Positions 6,560 through 13,503 of a DNA stretch of 41,190 nt are shown here, one piece after another. Numbering within the stretch: the first letter of the stretch is position 1; each line of letters begins with the position of its first letter. The DNA is from a virus. Location: positions 1 to 41,190 of IMG/VR virus record IMGVR_UViG_3300002460_000048. One strand, written 5' to 3'. Made by a program: the position numbers and the translations under genes. A model generated the notes under the pieces. That model was not told the origin of the DNA. It saw nothing but the letters and a program-made list of their open reading frames with translations, and did no database searches.

Positions 6560-8464
6560 ATGGCTATTACACAAGAAGAATTAAATAGAGTATTAGGTGG
6601 AATACAAACTTCACAAACTCAACAACAGGCGTTGGGTAGTTTTGGTGGTGGAGCACAACAACCACAACAAGGATTCTTGGAAAGGTTTAATATTCTTCCT
6701 TTTCTTGGAGCTTTAGGTGGGGGAGCTTTAGGAACATTAGGGTTACCTGGTGTAGGAACTGTTGGTGGGGCAGCAGCAGGCTCAGGATTAGGAGAGTTGC
6801 TTGAACAATTTATTACAGGTAAACCTAACATTAAAGGGCTTGCGGCAGAAACAGCTCTTGGTGGGGCTGGTGGTGCGGCAGGTAAACTTTTGGGCGGTGT
6901 TACCAGAGGAGCGCTGGGAAAGCCAGGTGGACAAGTATTGAAAGGGGCTCTTGGTGAGGCACCAGAACAATTAAGTAAGCAATTTGCAGGTGAGACTATA
7001 AAACAAGCTGGTAAAGTTCCAATCAGCCAAGCTACAAAAGATATGGGTAGAGTATTCAGAAACGCTGTCTTCAATGTTAAACAGGTAACTAGAGACCCTA
7101 TGCGAGCTGCTAGAATAGATAAAATACTAACTACCGCCCAGAAATATAGTGGTTCTGCTTCCAACATTGAGAAACAATTAGCGGGAGATTATATCTCACT
7201 TCAAAGTCAGATACAAAACAGACTTCCTCAGATAACCAATACTGTGGGTTTGAAGCAGGTAATAAGTTCTGTAGACGACTTAGGTAAAAGTGTGATAGGT
7301 CACTCCAAACCAGAATTTCAAGGGATTATGACAGAACTTAAAGGTAATCTTACTAACTTATCAAGAAAAGGAAAAGTTACAGCAACAAATCTTTATGATG
7401 AGATAGTGAGAGCGGATAGTCAACTCTCGGGTGTTTACCGAAACGCTGCCTTAGGTAAGGGCATACCAATAGAAGGAGACGCAGTAAAAGTTTATCGTGA
7501 AGGGTTAGATAGAATTTTAGCGAGTAAGTTTGAACCTATTAAGAATCTTAGATTAGATCAAGCTGCTTTGCATGACTTATCTGAAGGTGTGATGATAACT
7601 GCCGAAAAAGGCTTTCCAATAAACGTGTTAGGCCTACCATTAGGCAAAGTAGCTGCTCGACCTCTAGGGTTTGGAATGGAACGAGCAGGTGCAGGACTAG
7701 AAGCTCTCGGTGGTGTTCAAGTACCAGAAAAACTAGCTCAGTTTGCAGGAGCAGTACCAGGACAGGCAGCAGGTCAAGTAGGGGCTCGTGCTTTAACTGG
7801 AGGGTTTGGTGGAGGAGCTGAAACAGCACCAACTCCAGAAGAACAGACACTTGGAACTTTTAGTACTCAAGCGGCAGGCGGGGAGACTTTAACACCACCT
7901 GCTACTCAAGAATCACCTCTTGGTTTAACTCCTGACAAACTAATTCTTGCCATGTTAGCTGATCCTGAAAACGCTAGTGTCTACGGCAAAATTCTTACTT
8001 ATGTAAATCAACAACAAGGTGGTGGAGAAATGACTGCCTCGCAAAGAGATAAGTTGACAGCTTTATCCCAAGCCGAGGCATTGGTTAATCAATACGAACG
8101 GTCGTTAAATGAAGTAGGGTTAGAGGAATCTGCTCCTGCCGCTCGTGTTGGAGGAACATTACAAAAGTTTGGTTCTAGTTTAGGGTTAGCTTCTCCACAA
8201 TTAAGAAGTTTCTTGGCACTAAGAGGGGGTACTGCTAACATTTTAAGTAAGTCCTTTGGTCAAGTAGGTAACTTGTCTGATCGAGATATTGCTTTGGCGG
8301 TAGCCTTGATACCTGATATAACGGATTCAAAAGAAGAGTCCTCAAGAAAACTTCAACAGTTAAGGAATATTATTGCAGAGGCAAAAAGTGGTGTACATAG
8401 TTCTACTGGCCCTGTAACAGGAGGAACATCCTCTCAGGAACAATTCTCCAATTTTGGTTTTTAG
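6560..8464 (+). CDS. putative internal virion / DNA ejection protein, 634 aa
   Basis: Longest of the three internal-type proteins. Residues 43-80 are a glycine-zipper hydrophobic stretch (LPFLGALGGGALGTLGLPGV, TVGGAAAGSGLGELL) and residues 95-130 a second Gly/Ala-rich run, which suggests membrane insertion. The remainder is helical and Gln/Ser-rich, ending in a low-complexity SSTGPVTGGTSSQEQ tail. In short-tailed phages such proteins leave the capsid first and form the DNA conduit. This role is inferred from composition and order. It starts 3 nt after the previous stop at TAAACTATG, without a ribosome binding site. Confidence 0.55.
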   Translation: MAITQEELNRVLGGIQTSQTQQQALGSFGGGAQQPQQGFLERFNILPFLGALGGGALGTLGLPGVGTVGGAAAGSGLGELLEQFITGKPNIKGLAAETALGGAGGAAGKLLGGVTRGALGKPGGQVLKGALGEAPEQLSKQFAGETIKQAGKVPISQATKDMGRVFRNAVFNVKQVTRDPMRAARIDKILTTAQKYSGSASNIEKQLAGDYISLQSQIQNRLPQITNTVGLKQVISSVDDLGKSVIGHSKPEFQGIMTELKGNLTNLSRKGKVTATNLYDEIVRADSQLSGVYRNAALGKGIPIEGDAVKVYREGLDRILASKFEPIKNLRLDQAALHDLSEGVMITAEKGFPINVLGLPLGKVAARPLGFGMERAGAGLEALGGVQVPEKLAQFAGAVPGQAAGQVGARALTGGFGGGAETAPTPEEQTLGTFSTQAAGGETLTPPATQESPLGLTPDKLILAMLADPENASVYGKILTYVNQQQGGGEMTASQRDKLTALSQAEALVNQYERSLNEVGLEESAPAARVGGTLQKFGSSLGLASPQLRSFLALRGGTANILSKSFGQVGNLSDRDIALAVALIPDITDSKEESSRKLQQLRNIIAEAKSGVHSSTGPVTGGTSSQEQFSNFGF

Positions 8465-8514
8465 TCTAAAGCCCCAACTTTTCCGCTACTAATTCTCAAT
8501 CTATATTACTATGG

Positions 8515-8663
8515 GATAGGTAAGATGGCGGGGTAGAGGAGACTTCCTTGCTATCAGTCGTACTCAGAACCTTCTCACACATTCTGAGCCGTTGCCCTAT
8601 TCTCCTCTACCCCTAGACTAGCGTGGACTTGCGGCTGGTGGCAGGAAGGTGCTATCCACGCTG
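8515..8663. ncRNA. highly structured non-coding region between convergent genes
   Basis: A perfect 13-bp inverted repeat (8530-8542 with 8601-8613, GGGGTAGAGGAGA) encloses a 7-bp hairpin CTCAGAA/TTCTGAG (8563-8569, 8582-8588). An 8-bp hairpin AGCGTGGA/TCCACGCT (8620-8627, 8655-8662) follows. There is no U-tract, so these are not simple intrinsic terminators. The area is clearly richer in G+C than neighbouring genes. It could be a small RNA from either strand or the 3' part of the minus-strand mRNA ending at 8675. No known RNA family is recognised. Bases 8465-8514 and 8664-8674 show nothing else. Confidence 0.4.
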
Positions 8664-8674
8664 AGTCTTCTCCT

Positions 8675-8875
8675 TTATTCCGCCAATGTTGTTTCTTCTA
8701 TCCGCCAAGAAAATCCTGGGTTCATCCCTGAGCGTTGGAGTCTCTGAAGGACTGGCTCAAAGACCCTAATGTCTCGGCGATAGATTTCCAGACGAACAGA
8801 TTGAACCAGATGACCGCCCAGGGAATTACGCAACACCAGACGTATCACCTGATCGTCTGGATTTTGGGCAACCAT
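8675..8875 (-). CDS. hypothetical protein, 66 aa
   Basis: The start at 8875 (MVAQNPDDQVIRLVLRNS) is chosen because AAGGAGG lies 6 nt upstream of it. A longer in-frame version from 8962 has implausible Arg/Ser-rich sequence. The product is regular and charged, ending RIEETTLAE, with no family recognised. It overlaps the end of the 9020 gene by about 50 nt in another frame. G+C is higher than in neighbouring genes. Confidence 0.5.
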   Translation of the reverse strand: MVAQNPDDQVIRLVLRNSLGGHLVQSVRLEIYRRDIRVFEPVLQRLQRSGMNPGFSWRIEETTLAE

Positions 8876-9020
8876 CAGGTTCCTCCTTTGCCTGGTGGAT
8901 TTTCTGGCCGTTGATCCATAACGTGAAATTGTGTTCTTCGGCGGATGCCTGGAACATCTCAATCACGTATTTAGGGATCTCAGAACCAGAAACCCATACT
9001 TCGCTCTGTGTCTGATTCAT
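8826..9020 (-). CDS. hypothetical protein, 64 aa
   Basis: ATG at 9020 is preceded by AGGAGGG at proper spacing. The product MNQTQSEVWVSGSEIPKYVI is regular up to about residue 47. Its last residues (PKSRRSGDTSGVA) are read in the region that also encodes the start of the next gene. The pair may be two overlapping genes, which is preferred because of the second Shine-Dalgarno, or one gene broken by a frameshift. Confidence 0.5.
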   Translation of the reverse strand: MNQTQSEVWVSGSEIPKYVIEMFQASAEEHNFTLWINGQKIHQAKEEPDGCPKSRRSGDTSGVA

Positions 9021-9051
9021 TTGATCCCTCCTTGAATTTAATCTCTCGTTA

Positions 9052-9093
9052 GGCTAGGCGTTCCTAGAACTTAGGTCGACCATCTACCTAGCC
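9052..9093 (-). promoter_or_regulatory. stem-loop in leader of the 9020 gene
   Basis: A 7-bp inverted repeat GGCTAGG/CCTAGCC (9052-9058, 9087-9093) encloses a GTTC-tag-GAAC hairpin and the palindrome GGTCGACC. It lies just upstream of the gene starting at 9020. No U-tract and no good promoter are visible. It may be an operator or RNA leader. Confidence 0.3.
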
Positions 9094-9103
9094 CAACCAA
9101 AGA

Positions 9104-9256
9104 TCAATCTAAATAGTTATCTATTAAATCTTTAATATTTCTAAGTGCCTCGTCTCTCCTCTTTTTATCTTTCCACCAGAACATTACATTCCACATGTCC
9201 TTGATAATATAATTATACAGCTCTTCCTCAATAATTTCTGATTTCTTCTTTGCCAT
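9104..9256 (-). CDS. hypothetical small protein, 50 aa
   Basis: ATG at 9256 opens MAKKKSEIIEEELYNYII, continuing through a Trp/Lys-rich middle (MWNVMFWWKDKKRR) to NYLD. It overlaps the 3' end of the resolvase-like gene by 29 nt and is probably read from the same mRNA. AGAGGG upstream of the start can serve as ribosome binding site. Family unknown; helical and charged. Confidence 0.5.
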   Translation of the reverse strand: MAKKKSEIIEEELYNYIIKDMWNVMFWWKDKKRRDEALRNIKDLIDNYLD

Positions 9257-9533
9257 TGGCCCTCTTTATATGGTACTTTATACCTATAAATGGGGGAATG
9301 AAAGGTCTGATTTCTTTTATCTTTCTTACCGTCTCAGTTTGAGCACGTCCCACTGCGCAGGCAATGAGTAGGAACGTATCATTTTTCGTAGCAACGATGT
9401 CGGATATACCCAATAGGTCTTGTTTCCCGAACCTGCTTTTGACCATTCGATGCGTACGGAAACCTTTAGCCTGGTACTGTTTTTCGACTATCTTTTCATA
9501 TTTAGTTCCTATCCTCAGTGTAGAATTTGCCAT
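9228..9533 (-). CDS. Holliday-junction-resolvase-like / PD-(D/E)XK nuclease family protein
   Basis: 101 residues. The order KYEKIVEKQYQAKGFRTHRM, KQDLLGISDIVATKND and TFLLIACAVG is that of small archaeal-resolvase-type or VRR-like nucleases, with an N-terminal helix, a basic strand, Asp in GISDIVA and a following hydrophobic strand. The expected Glu-X-Lys of the second strand is replaced by ACAVG, so activity is uncertain. A role in DNA branch processing or packaging is plausible. Confidence 0.5.
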   Translation of the reverse strand: MANSTLRIGTKYEKIVEKQYQAKGFRTHRMVKSRFGKQDLLGISDIVATKNDTFLLIACAVGRAQTETVRKIKEIRPFIPPFIGIKYHIKRANGKEEIRNY

Positions 9534-9585
9534 ATCACCGCCCCGATCATTACTCCAGTTACAATCTGATACTTTAATATATATA

Positions 9586-9614
9586 TTGACAAATAACTAA
9601 CAGCTTGTTATTAT
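9586..9614 (+). promoter_or_regulatory. consensus sigma70 promoter of a small RNA
   Basis: TTGACA (9586-9591), exactly 17 nt, then TATTAT (9609-9614). Six nt after the -10 element is G9621, the first base of the hairpin RNA described next. No protein gene starts downstream on this strand. Confidence 0.7.
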
Positions 9615-9620
9615 GCAGGT

Positions 9621-9687
9621 GGAGTTACTGGGTTACGTATCCTGCGACTAATGTCGCACGGGGCATTGACCCAGAACCCAGGACTCC
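9621..9687 (+). ncRNA. compact hairpin small RNA of unknown family
   Basis: The predicted transcript begins exactly at the 5' base of closing stem GGAGT/ACTCC (9621-9625, 9683-9687). Inside are stem CTGGGTTA/TGACCCAG and apical hairpin TGCGAC-TAAT-GTCGCA. The 3' side carries a second copy of the pairing partner (AACCCAG), which can replace TGACCCAG, so two alternative folds exist. A T-rich stretch (AAGTTTTTA) follows near 9700. It is not a tRNA: no T-arm and no anticodon arm geometry. Family unknown. The remainder of 9534-9761 shows no gene. Confidence 0.55.
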
Positions 9688-9761
9688 ATTAAGTTTAAGT
9701 TTTTATCCATCCTTTTTTAATCAACTCATTATTTTTTGGTCTAAATAACCAGATGTTAAAC

Positions 9762-9944
9762 TTAGTGGATTTTGCTATGTAGTAATTTTTGCCAAATATG
9801 TTGACATTTTAATGAGCAAACTATTCTTCTCTTACGATCTTTATTCGATAACCTAGTTGAGATATTAAATTCTCTACTACAGATTAAACATTTTTTTACT
9901 AGAGAAATCCTGCTTGTTTTGAGCATACAGGCCAAGCATACCAT
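9762..9944 (-). CDS. zinc-finger protein resembling an HNH endonuclease N-terminus
   Basis: Up to 60 residues with CLICSREF and a second knuckle VCSLKCQHIWQ, the CxxC...CxxxC arrangement common at the start of free-standing HNH/homing nucleases. No HNH core follows, so it is either a fragment or a small zinc-binding protein. It overlaps the end of the transglycosylase gene in another frame. The start is unsure: ATG 9944 or 9926, and neither has a ribosome binding site. Confidence 0.35.
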   Translation of the reverse strand: MVCLACMLKTSRISLVKKCLICSREFNISTRLSNKDRKRRIVCSLKCQHIWQKLLHSKIH

Positions 9945-10462
9945 GACTGATTATCATAAATCAACTTAGCTACTTTTATATTATTGACAGGATTAAATAA
10001 ATACTGAGCAGAGTATCCATGACTATCGGCCACTTGGAAAATTCCATAGTTGTACTGGTTATGTGAGGCATCATAACCTACTGCCTTGGGTCTAAATCCT
10101 GACTCGCAATTAATGAGAGTTGCAAATCTAGCATCAGGCCAGAATGTCTGGTACACCATAGCTAGTATCTCCCTATGGTTAGGTTGGGTGAGCGGTGTAG
10201 TGGGGTTTGAGGAGGCTTGTAGAGTGGCTTTAGAGGCTAACTGTTGCTTGAGTCGCTTACTCTCAAGTTTCTTGTTAAGTTGTTTTATCTTCTTATCCTG
10301 ACTTTCTATCTTCTTCTCTTGGTCTTTCAGTTCTTGTTCTTGTCTTTGAATGTCAGATTCCTTAGTTTCATTGATACTACCTACATTCCAAGTAATGCTT
10401 GCTAACCATATAAGAAGAATTGAAAGTGCAACGACAATTAGATATATCCAATGCTTATTCAT
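9899..10462 (-). CDS. membrane-anchored lytic transglycosylase-like protein
   Basis: 187 residues. Residues 5-25 are a single N-terminal membrane segment (IYLIVVALSILLIWLASITW). Residues 33-75 are a Lys/Glu/Gln coiled coil. The C-terminus is a lysozyme-like/SLT fold with the catalytic-Glu motif LINCESGFRPKAVG, then NYGIFQVAD and a closing WYAWPVCS. It would face the periplasm or cell exterior and cut peptidoglycan. Lying in the early-type minus cluster, away from the main lysis genes, it could act in entry, superinfection or as accessory lysin. Its own promoter and a structured leader are upstream. Confidence 0.7.
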   Translation of the reverse strand: MNKHWIYLIVVALSILLIWLASITWNVGSINETKESDIQRQEQELKDQEKKIESQDKKIKQLNKKLESKRLKQQLASKATLQASSNPTTPLTQPNHREILAMVYQTFWPDARFATLINCESGFRPKAVGYDASHNQYNYGIFQVADSHGYSAQYLFNPVNNIKVAKLIYDNQSWYAWPVCSKQAGFL

Positions 10463-10607
10463 ATTGGCACGATTTAAGCCGTGCCATGCTTGAATAATAT
10501 CTAAACTACGACCCGAAGGATTGCCCTAGTTCGTAGTTTAGTATCTGCCTACCATCTAACAGAATGTCCTGCCCGTACATTACTGCCATAGGTGATGATA
10601 GGCAAGT
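10463..10607 (-). ncRNA. structured 5' leader of the transglycosylase gene
   Basis: Three stems lie between the predicted start near 10607 and ATG 10462: TGCCTA/TAGGCA (10546-10551, 10599-10604), an 11-bp stem CTAAACTACGA/TCGTAGTTTAG (10501-10511, 10531-10541), and GGCACG/CGTGCC (10476-10495). There is no protein frame. It may be a cis-regulatory leader or a separate RNA processed from it. Confidence 0.45.
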
Positions 10608-10613
10608 AAAGAA

Positions 10614-10642
10614 ACTTTACTCCTAGCTTTTTTGTTTGTCAA
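10614..10642 (-). promoter_or_regulatory. sigma70-type promoter for the 10462 leader and gene
   Basis: On the minus strand TTGACA (10642-10637), 17 nt, TAAAGT (10619-10614). The -35 overlaps the last bases of the upstream gene ending at 10639. The -10 lies inside a 7-bp inverted repeat AGTAAAG/CTTTACT. Confidence 0.55.
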
Positions 10643-11142
10643 ATTTTATCCTTTTCCTTGAGGTAGTTTATAATTTCATTTATTTTAACTGCGAGTAGCT
10701 GGTCATCTACTGACTTACCTTCTTCATTAACAAACCTTCCCCATTCTTCATTGTCCTGTTTCCATTCTAACTTCTCAGGTAAAGAGGCTTTGGTTGATCC
10801 ATTAAAATGTCTTACTGACTGTTGACACTCTGCACATTTAAAATCACATCTAGTTGTAATTCCTGCCTCTCTTAATGTTGTGGATTGTGGTTCCTCTTTG
10901 GTTGGTTCTTCTTTACACGCTACACAATTCTTCTTATGTGCATACATATCTTCAATTCCCTTGTTTATTTCCTCTAGCTCCCTTTTAGAGTATTCTTCCT
11001 TAATTGGTTCTTCTTCTTTGATGGTGTGCTTATCTACTAGTTCCACTATTTCTTCATCAAAAGTATAACGATGTTTATTAAAGTAAGCAGCAAGGTCAAC
11101 TAAGAATTTAGTTGTATTCAGCCGTATGATTTTTTGTTTCAT
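10639..11142 (-). CDS. hypothetical protein with two CxxC motifs, 167 aa
   Basis: Acidic, Glu/Lys-rich protein with NCVACKEEP (about residue 73) and CDFKCAECQQS (about residue 99), a likely zinc ribbon. The N-terminus KIIRLNTTKFLVDLAAYFNK is helical. No family recognised. It is the last gene of the minus operon that begins at the 13060 promoter or further upstream. Confidence 0.5.
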   Translation of the reverse strand: MKQKIIRLNTTKFLVDLAAYFNKHRYTFDEEIVELVDKHTIKEEEPIKEEYSKRELEEINKGIEDMYAHKKNCVACKEEPTKEEPQSTTLREAGITTRCDFKCAECQQSVRHFNGSTKASLPEKLEWKQDNEEWGRFVNEEGKSVDDQLLAVKINEIINYLKEKDKI

Positions 11143-11164
11143 AAATCTCCCAACAAAGCTTCGT

Positions 11165-11440
11165 CTAAATCAGTTTACTTTGTCCTTCTGCTTGTGGTTT
11201 AGGTTGCCTGTTATCAGGGTTCCACTCATAATCTATAAGGTCATAAGATTGATTCATAAACTTGCTTTCAATCCTTCTGCCATTCGGTATTCCTTTATCT
11301 AAATATTTGTAAGGAATTGTCATTACTTTGCCGTCGTATACAACCTTTAAGCTTTCACCTTTATCATCAGCTCTTTTGACAATATAGTCTCGGATACTTA
11401 CATACTTACCCAGATACAACTTCTTGACTTCAGTTTGCAT
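11165..11440 (-). CDS. hypothetical protein, 91 aa
   Basis: The N-terminal half is beta-rich (LYLGKYVSIRDYIVKRA, GKVMTIPYKYLDKG) and the C-terminus is polar and Pro/Gln-rich. Its start overlaps the end of the HTH-like gene by 11 nt. No family recognised; possibly a nucleic-acid-binding accessory of the neighbouring nuclease. Confidence 0.45.
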   Translation of the reverse strand: MQTEVKKLYLGKYVSIRDYIVKRADDKGESLKVVYDGKVMTIPYKYLDKGIPNGRRIESKFMNQSYDLIDYEWNPDNRQPKPQAEGQSKLI

Positions 11441-11687
11441 TTATAACCTCACTTACTTTTAGGTGGCTTCTTTCAAAGTGATACTCTCCTTGCGTCTTCA
11501 GCCCCTCAATAACATCCTCGATGATTCCTTCCGTTAAAGCGTACCTTTTAGGGGCATGGAGAACTTTTGGTAAGGACAGCCTGCCATTTCTTTGCATTTT
11601 CCATAACCACACTTGGGTATGAGGTAATCCTTCTTCTTTTAATCTAACTAATAGTTTGTTTAGTCCGTAGTATTTATTCACCTTCAT
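11430..11687 (-). CDS. putative HTH/MerR-type DNA-binding protein, 85 aa
   Basis: The sequence YGLNKLLVRLKEEGLPHTQV, then WKMQRNGRLSLPKVL and RYALTEGIIEDVIEGL follows the layout of small winged-helix/excisionase or MerR-like proteins, with a helix-turn-helix preceding a wing containing Pro and Arg. It overlaps the upstream gene by 14 nt. A role as a phage regulator is inferred. Confidence 0.4.
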   Translation of the reverse strand: MKVNKYYGLNKLLVRLKEEGLPHTQVWLWKMQRNGRLSLPKVLHAPKRYALTEGIIEDVIEGLKTQGEYHFERSHLKVSEVINAN

Positions 11688-12114
11688 CTCCTACAAACTC
11701 ATCGGCTGCTTCTGCCATTTCCCTGTCTTTATCTACCTCTGTACCTTTCCAAGTACCATTCCATACCCAGTAATATAGATTATTAAGGGTTGTTTGATGG
11801 TTTAGTTTACCTTCACTATGTATTATTAGTTCTCTTAGTGCCGACGTGGCTAAGTTACTTCTTAACTCTCTCTGGAGTCTCACATCAAATCTTTGGGAGG
11901 TACGCTGTTCCTTTTCTTCCCATTCTTCCTTAGTCATTTTATATGGGTCTGCTTTGGGGTCTGTTGTTTTGGTTTCAGTTTGTGCTGGCTTGTCCCTTCC
12001 ATAGCACATATTAGAGAAGTCTGAGCTACCTTCTTCAATCCAATGGTAAGGTATGTTTTTATTCTTGGTTCTTTTATTCAATTCCTTGCCTTCATGTATT
12101 GAGCAAACTATCAT
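11674..12114 (-). CDS. hypothetical protein, 146 aa
   Basis: Begins MIVCSIHEGKELNKRTKNKN, with an N-terminal Cys/His-containing segment up to SNMCYGRD, a polar Lys/Glu linker, and a helical, acidic C-terminus (REMAEAADEFVGDEGE). It overlaps the RecB-like nuclease gene upstream by 23 nt and the HTH-like gene downstream by 14 nt, so it is co-translated with them. Function unknown; the neighbours suggest DNA metabolism. Confidence 0.45.
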   Translation of the reverse strand: MIVCSIHEGKELNKRTKNKNIPYHWIEEGSSDFSNMCYGRDKPAQTETKTTDPKADPYKMTKEEWEEKEQRTSQRFDVRLQRELRSNLATSALRELIIHSEGKLNHQTTLNNLYYWVWNGTWKGTEVDKDREMAEAADEFVGDEGE

Positions 12115-12859
12115 TTAACCTCCTTTGGTTTACTTCGGGCTCTTTCGAGCACCATGATAAATACTGATTCCATGTCTCATCTCGATGGAATGTTTTATCC
12201 CAAGAGGTGCATCTAAGCGGTATCCTCTTTTTAGCCATTGTTTCCACTAATACTGCCTCATCAACAATCTCCTGGGCTAACTTTGGATCATACTCCCCAG
12301 TAAACTCTCCAATTCTAATAATTGTCCTCCCGTTAGCCATTTCTGGATTCTTTCTTTCGTAGAGAAACTTCCTATGTGAATCATCAAAGCACTTGGCTAT
12401 ATATATAATCCTGAAAGTATCGGCTACGTTTTCTTTTACTTTCTTCAACATCCGAACATAATTAGTAGCCTGTTTAATGTGTTCCTCTTGAGGTTTACCT
12501 TCTTTAAGTATCATATCCAAGCCGTAGTCTTTAACGCTCTTAAATTCATTAACTACTAACTTCCCATCTTCTGTTGTAACTTTATCTATATGACCGATGA
12601 AATGCTCATCTTCCAGTTTGATTTCATCTTCCCCCTCTAACTTGTTTTGTAGGTATAGATGAAAGTAAGTACCATAGTCAAAGGTTACTAAAGATTCAAA
12701 CGTAGGTGGGTTATCTGGTTCTACTTTCCATAGTTTTAGTTGCCTATGAAGAAGACAGCCTGTGTCTGACACCGACAGCTTGTCTCTTAACCTCTCTTTA
12801 TAGTTTTTTTCAAGGTGCTCTTTTAAGTTAGTTTCTAAGTATTTGGTTTGTGTCCACAT
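12092..12859 (-). CDS. RecB/Cas4-like PD-(D/E)XK exonuclease
   Basis: 255 residues with the nuclease core in order: His67 in FDYGTYFHLYLQ, Asp92 in FIGHIDKV, then Glu105-Phe-Lys107 in LVVNEFKSVKDYG, and a QATNYV helix after it. Cys35 before the core and two Cys near the C-terminus (RCTSW, SWCSKEP) resemble the iron-sulfur cysteines of Cas4/AddB nucleases, but the expected set of four is not complete. It probably resects phage or host DNA ends. The start codon overlaps the preceding stop (TAATG). Confidence 0.75.
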   Translation of the reverse strand: MWTQTKYLETNLKEHLEKNYKERLRDKLSVSDTGCLLHRQLKLWKVEPDNPPTFESLVTFDYGTYFHLYLQNKLEGEDEIKLEDEHFIGHIDKVTTEDGKLVVNEFKSVKDYGLDMILKEGKPQEEHIKQATNYVRMLKKVKENVADTFRIIYIAKCFDDSHRKFLYERKNPEMANGRTIIRIGEFTGEYDPKLAQEIVDEAVLVETMAKKRIPLRCTSWDKTFHRDETWNQYLSWCSKEPEVNQRRLNDSLLNT

Positions 12860-13020
12860 TAGAATTCATGTTCCACCGCATATTTCAAGTTATCAATAGC
12901 GGTTCTAATAAACCTTTCCTTGCCTTCGGGGACTTTACCCATCTTGTAGTTATACTCTAACGCTTTCATGTAGTACTCTAGTCTTTTATTGTGTCTTAGT
13001 CTTTCTTGTAAATCTTGCAT
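12859..13020 (-). CDS. hypothetical small helical protein, 53 aa
   Basis: First gene after a strong minus promoter. ATG 13020 opens MQDLQERLRHNKRLEYYMKA, and the gene ends on a TAATG overlap with the nuclease gene. Charged, helical, no family recognised. The ATG lies 10 nt after the -10 element, so the leader is very short and holds no ribosome binding site. Confidence 0.55.
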   Translation of the reverse strand: MQDLQERLRHNKRLEYYMKALEYNYKMGKVPEGKERFIRTAIDNLKYAVEHEF

Positions 13021-13030
13021 ATATATTTAT

Positions 13031-13060
13031 AGTATATAATGATTTGTTATCGTTTGTCAA
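13031..13060 (-). promoter_or_regulatory. consensus sigma70 promoter of the nuclease operon
   Basis: Minus strand: TTGACA (13060-13055), 18 nt, TATACT (13036-13031), 10 nt, ATG 13020. It drives the operon running left through the RecB-like nuclease. Confidence 0.7.
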
Positions 13061-13062
13061 TA

Positions 13063-13272
13063 CTACCCTTTCTGTTCATACAACGCTCCACAACTATCAC
13101 AAGTTCCATGTTTAAACCAGTGAGCTTCGTCAATTTGATCTACTTCCCATTTAATGTTACCGCCGCACTTACCTGCAAGTATAGGCTCACCTTCCTCACC
13201 AGGTTCATATTGGTTTGCATCGCATGAATACATAGTTTCCTTTTCTTCAATCATAACTATTGGTATGCTCAT
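13063..13272 (-). CDS. hypothetical zinc-ribbon-like protein, 69 aa
   Basis: Contains YSCDANQYE, GKCGGNIKWE and GTCDSCGALYEQ, so Cys pairs suited to zinc. ATG 13272 follows directly on the TAA of the preceding gene, whose last codons contain GGAGGTG as ribosome binding site. It ends just before the promoter at 13031-13060. Role unknown. Confidence 0.5.
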   Translation of the reverse strand: MSIPIVMIEEKETMYSCDANQYEPGEEGEPILAGKCGGNIKWEVDQIDEAHWFKHGTCDSCGALYEQKG

Positions 13273-13425
13273 TTATTTATTCACCTCCATTCCAGTTGTT
13301 TCTAGTAACTTTTTACCTATATTAACCAGTTTCGCCCTGTTGTATTTTTCTTGGAAAGAATCAAGTTCTGTTTGGTTTAAGAACCTTTCAATAATTTCTC
13401 TGCGATACCATCTTGTTTGTTTCAT
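13273..13425 (-). CDS. hypothetical small basic protein, 50 aa
   Basis: MKQTRWYRREIIERFLNQTE, ending LLETTGMEVNK. The stop TAA touches the next ATG. Helical and basic at the N-terminus. AGA-rich sequence upstream (GGAGAACTATT) can serve as ribosome binding site. Confidence 0.5.
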   Translation of the reverse strand: MKQTRWYRREIIERFLNQTELDSFQEKYNRAKLVNIGKKLLETTGMEVNK

Positions 13426-13446
13426 AATAGTTCTCCAATCTTTACC

Positions 13447-13474
13447 CTCCGCTCGCCTATTACAGCGAGCCGAG
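13447..13474 (-). terminator. intercistronic GC hairpin
   Basis: GCTCGC/GCGAGC (13451-13456, 13465-13470), extended by three more pairs across one mismatch, between the 13504 and 13425 genes. There is no U-run, so it may be an mRNA processing or stability element instead of a terminator. Confidence 0.3.
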
Positions 13475-13503
13475 GATAAGGAATGGGCTCTCTCTCCTTC
13501 CGC

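Noticed and set aside
6619-7167. Long minus-strand frame opposite the internal virion protein
   Set aside because: Pro/Ala/Cys-rich shadow of Gly/Ala-rich coding sequence, without ribosome binding site.
9621-9695. tRNA gene
   Set aside because: Size and closing stem are tRNA-like, but there is no T-arm motif, no D-arm and no anticodon loop.
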